Shown: positions 22,561-27,541 of the stretch, one piece after another
Position numbering within the stretch: the first letter of the stretch is position 1
Layout of the letters: each line of letters opens with the position of its first letter
IMG/VR virus record: IMGVR_UViG_3300003877_000017
Span: 1 to 27,541 of that record
Source: a virus
Strand: one strand, 5' to 3'
DNA length: 27,541 nt
Made by a program: the position numbers and the translations under genes
Notes under the pieces: model-generated
The model's input: the letters and a program-made list of their open reading frames with translations, nothing else
Databases searched by the model: none
Told to the model about the DNA's origin: nothing

Positions 22561-25500
22561 ATAATCCCTTCTCAATCTTTGCTGAAAAAGAACAGAAGAA
22601 AAACAAAGTGAAAGATGAAAACCCATTTTCAATCTTTGACGAAGAAGAAAGCCTCAAAGAGAAAGATGAAAACCCATTTTCAATCTTTGCTGAAAAAGAA
22701 CAGAAGAAAAACAAAGAGAAAGATGAAAACCCATTTTCAATCTTTACTGAAGAAGAAAGCCTCAAAGAGAAAGATGAAAGTCCCTTCTCAATCTTTGACG
22801 AAGAAAAACAATCACCCTCATTAATTCCCATGCACAAGACTATAGTTCCTGAGCTTATACCAACGTTTCAAGTAGAAAAAGAGCCGGAGGAGGTTATAAG
22901 CCAGGGCACAGAACCGGGGTTTATGGAAAATATCTTTCGGGGCGCAAAAGACCTTGTTTCTTATATGGGAGGTCAAGGAACATCAACAGCGGCCAAGCGA
23001 GCGGACGCACAGATTGCGCTTGAGGCCAGAGAGAAGGGACTGCCAAAAGAAGCGTATATGAGGGAGGTGTACCCGGAAGGTGAAGCCAGGCGGAGAGTTA
23101 GAAGGACACTAGATGCTACCGCAGGCGGCGCACTTGGCACGCTTGAAGGAATAGCGGGCTTTTCCGAGGCAGTTACAGGTGGAGCCGTAGGCGCAGACCT
23201 TGCGAACGAAGCGCAACAGTGGCGGCGAGAGCTACAATCTGAGGAAGTTGACTTTTATGATGAGTTGGCAAGCGGGTTAGGTTCGTCAGGTATATTTTTT
23301 GTGCCTGGTATGGGCGTTGCCAAAGGAGCAGAAGCACTTATGAGCGTGGCTCCACGATTGGCTATGTGGCTAGGAACTGGACTCTCTACCGGAATTGAAG
23401 CAGCTACGGAAGCGGGGCAAACATACCGCGATGTAATGGCAGAAACCAAGGGAAACAGAGGGGAAGCAGAAAAGGCCGCAGCAAAAACATTCTTTCTTAA
23501 TATCCCCACACTTGCACTTACAAACAAGCTTGGCGTGTTTTCAGAAACAGGCGGCATATTAAAAAAAGCCTTAACCTCTGCACCCCTTGAAGGAATACAG
23601 GAAGGCGCACAGGAAATTATATCAAGTTATGCACAGGACAAGCCTATTGATTGGGAGGCTGTAAAGCGTTCCGCTGAGGTTGGTGCTGTTTCTGGCGCGC
23701 TCTTTGGTGCCGGTGAGGGAGCTATTGAACATTTTTCAAGGGGAGAGAGAGAAATACACTTGCCAGAAGTGGAAAAAGAAAATGTCTCACTCTCAGAGAC
23801 CAAGGACACCCAGACTATAGATGAAATACTGGCTGAATTTGACGAGCCTAGTGATAACGAAAATATTGAAGATAATGACAAAGAACCCGTTACAGACGAC
23901 ACCGAAGAGGGGTTTATTGACGTTAAAACTCCTACACCACGCCTTAAAGTGAGTTTTAATACTGAGAAACATTCATTAACTGATTTTGTACGTCAACAGG
24001 GCGGACTTGTTTCTTCTAATCTTGCAGGGTTTAAAGGAGAACTCAAAGACCATTTTGCGGTAGGTACCGGATATGGAATGATTAACAATAAAACCGGCAG
24101 AAGCGTTGATGAAATGAGGATACTTGCCGAGGGTGAAGGTTTTACCGTACCGGAAACGGACGCAGACTTTCTGGAGATGATAAAGAAAGATGCGGACGCG
24201 AAAGTATATGACGAACCAAGTAAGCGGGTTTGGCATCCGGGGAAGCAGGAGTTTTCAGAGGTTGAAAGTGACTTTTACCCGCCTGAAATGAGCGGGGCTT
24301 ATGGCGACACTGGCGGGTACAGTGTTAAAGAAAAAGTTGACTACATGAAGAAGGAAAGGAATGTAATCAAGCTGCCTGAGATAGTTGAGCTTGTTAATGA
24401 ACTGATGGAGGGAAAATACCCCGGAATTAAAGAGAAAATAGGGCGTAAAGACAGTATTCAGGGCAGGTTTATCTTTGGTGGTAAGAAAGCCGGAAATATT
24501 GAGCTAAGAGCAGACCTCTTTAAAGACCCTCAGAAAGCAGCTTATACCCTCGCTCATGAAGTTGGACATTTGGTTGACTGGCTGCCGGACAAATATATGT
24601 CACGCGGCAACCTTTTAGGAAGGCTAGCCAGTTTAAAAAAGTACATGAAAGAGTGGGAGTTTACGAACGGTAAAACAAAGGGCATGGGCAGGCAGAACAG
24701 CGAAATACGAGAAGAACTAAAACGTCTTACGCAAACTATAAAACCATTTGACGAAAAAGCGAATGAGAAGTTTACCAAATATCGGTATTCGTCACCAGAG
24801 CTGTACGCTGATGCCTTCACAACATTGATTAATAACCCTGACTTGTTAAGGGATGTTGCGCCTACATATAAAAATGCTTTTTTTGAGTACCTGAACAAGA
24901 AGCCCGAAGTAAAACGTCTTTATGACAATATTGAGGGGCGTATACAGAACGCTGACGCTGTTTTTGAAAGGCGGCAGGAGAGAGTACACTCAGGGTATGA
25001 ACGAGCGGAAGAGGCACGAAGAAAAGAGCTTGAGCGCAGACAGAGTGAGCGTAAGCGCTCATGGAGCCAAGAAGTTATTGACGTTAATGCACCTATAATT
25101 GACAAGGTAAAAAGGGCGAGTAAAACCCTTGCTGAAAAATACGACCGTTTGAATGATGCTAATGCACATGTGAAAGAATTTGCACAGAACCGATTTGCTG
25201 AGAATAACCCTGAGTTTGCACTGGAAGAATCAAGCTATGCTAACTCCCAGGTAAAACTTTTCTTACAAGAGGTTGATGAAAATGTTTTAAACCCGCTTAA
25301 GGATAACGACCTAACACCGGAAGATATAGCAGACGTTCTGTTTCACGAACGAATAATAAACGAGCGCAAGGACATAGCAAACCCATTGGGATTTGACCCA
25401 TTAGAGTCAAAAGAACAGCTTAGAGGGATAGCCGCAAGAGTAGGTATTAAAAAATATATTGCTCTTACAAGAGCTGTACAAGAGTTTAGGAAATTACGAA

Positions 25501-27419
25501 AAGAGCATATTCTACCTGTTATAGAAGAAGCAAAAATGTTTGACCCTGCAATTATGCAGAAAATACGCGACAATGACCACTACGCAACGTTTAACGTTGC
25601 TCATTACCTGGAAGGCAAAAAAGGCGCAGGCTCCGGCACTGCAAAGATATTCAGGCAGATAGGAACGCTTAGCGAGATTGAAAACCCATTCACAGCAACA
25701 GTCATGAAAGAGATAGTTTTACTTAAGGCCGCAAAGCGTAAGATTGCAGCGGATAAAACTGTTGAATTTATGAAAGAGTTCTTCCCCAATGAAATACGGG
25801 AAGCTGACAGGGTGTGGAACGGTAAAACACGTGTTCCGAATGCGCCAAAAGACCCGGCCCTTGGCATGATTAGATACATGGAAAACGGAAAAGAAAAAGG
25901 CTATTACGTAGATAAATATATTGCAGAATCGTTTAATCTTGACCCGCAGGAGATGGGGCGCTTTGCTGGATTATTGAGAAGTTCAAACGTGCTATGGCGT
26001 GAAGTATTTGTGGGTAAAAACCCTGGGTTTTGGTTATTTAATATGATACGAGATTATAAACGAGCAGCAACCAATTTGCCCGGCATGTCAATAACCAGCT
26101 TCTTGCCACAATATTATAAGGCCATAAAACCAGCTTTCCGTGAGGTATTTGGAATACCCGAAGATGTAACGCGGGAGATGAACCAAAATAATATGCTTAT
26201 AAGCATGGAGTCAGCACACACGCTCTCGACTGAAGAGAAACAGCTAGAAAGGCTTTTAAAGTCATACGGTGTAAGTGAACGAAAGTGGGAAAACAATATT
26301 ACAAAGCCTATTATGAAGTTTTGGGACTTCTTAGGGAATATTACCGAAGTGGGGGAAAAGATACCGAAAATTGCTGCTTATCAGTACCTTAAAGAGCAAG
26401 GGAAGTTTTCAGAGAAAGAGATTGGACATATTGTCAGGACACAGGCGGGTAGCCCCGATTTCTTACGTCAGGGGAAAGAATACAGTCTTTGGAACAATTT
26501 GCTGTTGTTTTCAAATGCTGCTAAAGAGGGGTGGCGTGGTGACATCGAAGCTATGCAGAGAGATAGGACTGGATATTCTTTTAAAAGGCTTGGTTATGCA
26601 CTTATGCCTAAGCTCATTATGCTCGCTATGGCTGCGGGATATATGGGTGACGACAACAAGGAGATAATAGATAACCAATCAGAATTTATAAAGACTAATT
26701 ATAGTGTCATTCCTTTAGGGAAAACGTCCACCGGAAAGGGAGTTGCGTTAACTCTTCCTGAAGATGAAATAGGCCGATTTATTGGTGGTCTTTTTTGGAA
26801 GACGATGAACTTAAACAAAGAAAGGAGTCTTACCACCTTCTCTGAGGGGCTTTTTGATTATATGGCGGGGCAGGCTCCTACACTTACGCCTTCCCTTACG
26901 ATTCCGGGTGACATTGTGAACTATTTGGGAGGACGCAACCCCTATGATTCTTTTAGAGGCAGGACGGCAATACCAAAGAAAATATGGGAAGCGGGCGGCA
27001 CGAAAAGAAGAAATGCTTTTTTAAAGTATTTGTGGAATGAGGCCGGCGGCGGGATTTTATACCGTTTTAAAAATGATAACGTTGAGGATATCAAAACAGA
27101 GCTGGAAAAGGTAATAGGCTTGCCGGTAGCTAGTAATGTTATAGGGCGGTTTATACGGGTGTCAAACACTGGAAAAAGGCAGGAGCTTAGGTCTGTTTCT
27201 AGCGGAATAAGGCAGAAAGAGGCGAACAGGCAGCTTGAGCTTAAGGAAAAAATACTTGAGCATGTAAACGCGGGGAAGACAAGCGCAAAGGATGTGTATT
27301 ATTTGTTCCGTAGTTTGAAGAAAGATGGGTTGCTTTCTGCAAAGACAACGGATTCACAATTCAGGAGGATGTTTCAGCGGTATGCTTGCTTCCAGGAGAG
27401 CAGGAGACCCAAGAGTTGA
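22557..27419 (+). CDS. Large polyvalent/ejection-type protein with repeats and zincin-like site
   Basis: The product has 1620 residues. Residues 1-85 carry five NPFSIF-type motifs at 3, 22, 39, 58 and 75 with alternating 19- and 17-residue spacing. A Gly/Ala-rich, hydrophobic segment lies at about 170-290, a metallopeptidase site HEVGH at 667-671 with a candidate third ligand Glu748 in SPELYADAF, coiled helices at about 850-1010, and from about 1130 a domain with VFVGKNPGFWLFNMIRDYKR resembling LPD38, a domain common in phage large polyvalent proteins. These proteins are thought to be carried in the head and ejected into the cell. It may cleave the cell wall or host proteins; activity is inferred from the motif. 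The C-terminus is probably frameshifted at about 27380. Confidence 0.75.
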   Translation: MNNPFSIFAEKEQKKNKVKDENPFSIFDEEESLKEKDENPFSIFAEKEQKKNKEKDENPFSIFTEEESLKEKDESPFSIFDEEKQSPSLIPMHKTIVPELIPTFQVEKEPEEVISQGTEPGFMENIFRGAKDLVSYMGGQGTSTAAKRADAQIALEAREKGLPKEAYMREVYPEGEARRRVRRTLDATAGGALGTLEGIAGFSEAVTGGAVGADLANEAQQWRRELQSEEVDFYDELASGLGSSGIFFVPGMGVAKGAEALMSVAPRLAMWLGTGLSTGIEAATEAGQTYRDVMAETKGNRGEAEKAAAKTFFLNIPTLALTNKLGVFSETGGILKKALTSAPLEGIQEGAQEIISSYAQDKPIDWEAVKRSAEVGAVSGALFGAGEGAIEHFSRGEREIHLPEVEKENVSLSETKDTQTIDEILAEFDEPSDNENIEDNDKEPVTDDTEEGFIDVKTPTPRLKVSFNTEKHSLTDFVRQQGGLVSSNLAGFKGELKDHFAVGTGYGMINNKTGRSVDEMRILAEGEGFTVPETDADFLEMIKKDADAKVYDEPSKRVWHPGKQEFSEVESDFYPPEMSGAYGDTGGYSVKEKVDYMKKERNVIKLPEIVELVNELMEGKYPGIKEKIGRKDSIQGRFIFGGKKAGNIELRADLFKDPQKAAYTLAHEVGHLVDWLPDKYMSRGNLLGRLASLKKYMKEWEFTNGKTKGMGRQNSEIREELKRLTQTIKPFDEKANEKFTKYRYSSPELYADAFTTLINNPDLLRDVAPTYKNAFFEYLNKKPEVKRLYDNIEGRIQNADAVFERRQERVHSGYERAEEARRKELERRQSERKRSWSQEVIDVNAPIIDKVKRASKTLAEKYDRLNDANAHVKEFAQNRFAENNPEFALEESSYANSQVKLFLQEVDENVLNPLKDNDLTPEDIADVLFHERIINERKDIANPLGFDPLESKEQLRGIAARVGIKKYIALTRAVQEFRKLRKEHILPVIEEAKMFDPAIMQKIRDNDHYATFNVAHYLEGKKGAGSGTAKIFRQIGTLSEIENPFTATVMKEIVLLKAAKRKIAADKTVEFMKEFFPNEIREADRVWNGKTRVPNAPKDPALGMIRYMENGKEKGYYVDKYIAESFNLDPQEMGRFAGLLRSSNVLWREVFVGKNPGFWLFNMIRDYKRAATNLPGMSITSFLPQYYKAIKPAFREVFGIPEDVTREMNQNNMLISMESAHTLSTEEKQLERLLKSYGVSERKWENNITKPIMKFWDFLGNITEVGEKIPKIAAYQYLKEQGKFSEKEIGHIVRTQAGSPDFLRQGKEYSLWNNLLLFSNAAKEGWRGDIEAMQRDRTGYSFKRLGYALMPKLIMLAMAAGYMGDDNKEIIDNQSEFIKTNYSVIPLGKTSTGKGVALTLPEDEIGRFIGGLFWKTMNLNKERSLTTFSEGLFDYMAGQAPTLTPSLTIPGDIVNYLGGRNPYDSFRGRTAIPKKIWEAGGTKRRNAFLKYLWNEAGGGILYRFKNDNVEDIKTELEKVIGLPVASNVIGRFIRVSNTGKRQELRSVSSGIRQKEANRQLELKEKILEHVNAGKTSAKDVYYLFRSLKKDGLLSAKTTDSQFRRMFQRYACFQESRRPKS
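22560..22810 (+). repeat. NPFSIF repeat tract, alternating A-B-A-B units
   Basis: Five near-identical copies of a CCATTTTCAATCTTT-type core encode NPFSIF or SPFSIF. Two linker types alternate, EKEQKKNKxKD and EEESLKEKD, making a 36-residue (108-base) higher-order repeat. Confidence 0.9.
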
Positions 27420-27541
27420 CGCAATAGTATTTGCACACAGTAACAAGGAAAAAACAGCATTACTCAGGCATTACCGGGAAGGGATGAAGAAAGGCGAGTA
27501 TAACGGATTTTTAAGGCAGCTTAATGAAGAGGGGCTTATAT
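27382..27541 (+). CDS. Probable frameshifted C-terminus of the polyvalent protein, or small overlapping gene (partial)
   Basis: In the +1 frame relative to the polyvalent gene, ATG 27382 opens MLASRRAGDPRVDAIVFAHS, then NKEKTALLRHYREGMKKGEY and NGFLRQLNEEGLI up to the window edge. In contrast, the parental frame ends in a poor tail (ACFQESRRPKS). The +1 frame is open only from 27319. The content looks like the natural continuation of the helical C-terminal domain, so a one-base indel near 27378-27390 is the simplest reading. AGGAGG at 27363-27368 would also allow a separate start. Confidence 0.5.
   Translation, partial: MLASRRAGDPRVDAIVFAHSNKEKTALLRHYREGMKKGEYNGFLRQLNEEGLI

Noticed and set aside
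22553-22837. Leftward 94-codon frame in the NPFSIF tract
   Set aside because: It is the antisense of a repetitive coding segment and its own repeats simply mirror it.
1-27541. tRNA genes and CRISPR arrays
   Set aside because: Looked for while reading; no cloverleaf-like sequence and no regularly spaced repeat-spacer pattern was found.

Overview
The window is most of the left and central part of an integrated temperate phage (or a relative of one) with an apparently podovirus-like virion. Four things support this: a tyrosine integrase running off the left edge, a repressor facing an early operon, a replication module, and a terminase–portal–scaffold–ejection block. The host is probably a Gram-negative bacterium. 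The clues are moderate-to-low GC, GGAG-type ribosome binding sites, a Ner/Nlp-like regulator and a DNA invertase-like serine recombinase. I cannot place it in a phylum from sequence alone.

Layout. Positions 1–5433 are on the minus strand: integrase (partial), a DUF1640-like coiled-coil membrane protein, a 62-aa orphan, a two-gene module (66-aa partner plus 529-aa putative cysteine protease), a two-pass membrane protein, an exported four-cysteine protein and the CI-like repressor. Two decayed tails that look like the end of a RadC-type gene lie 3' of the membrane-protein and exported-protein genes. Positions 5434–5548 hold a divergent control region with a good rightward promoter and a palindromic operator. 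Positions 5549–12466 are the rightward early region: several very small genes (one frameshifted Ner-like regulator, two sharing an LPKNKxGY module, zinc-ribbon proteins), an AAA_28-like ATPase, a small gene broken by a 38-bp duplication, a serine recombinase, and a 983-aa primase–helicase that joins a DnaG-type CHC2/TOPRIM primase to an MCM-like AAA+ motor. Straight after it, 11760–11974 carries nested inverted repeats that all share one dyad axis at base 11867, the best origin candidate in the window. A leftward HTH gene (12550–12750) and about 1.1 kb of non-coding, repeat-rich DNA (12751–13836) separate the early and late regions.

Positions 13837–27541 are the rightward late operon: small and large terminase, a 468-aa virion protein, head–tail adaptor, portal, a scaffold-like protein, a glycine-rich protein, a basic linker-rich protein and a 1620-aa large polyvalent (ejection-type) protein. 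That last protein has repeated N-terminal NPFSIF motifs and a zincin-like HEVGH site. No major capsid gene is recognisable. Many late genes overlap by a few bases or are separated by very short gaps, which suggests translational coupling.

Three coding sequences show indel-type disruptions: the Ner-like gene (+1), the 38-bp duplication at 7877–7952, and the end of the polyvalent protein (+1). This could mean prophage decay, assembly indels or, less likely, recoding. The strongest leads are the symmetric repeat array beside the primase–MCM fusion, the putative protease pair, the RadC tails marking cargo genes, and the duplicated leader before the small terminase.
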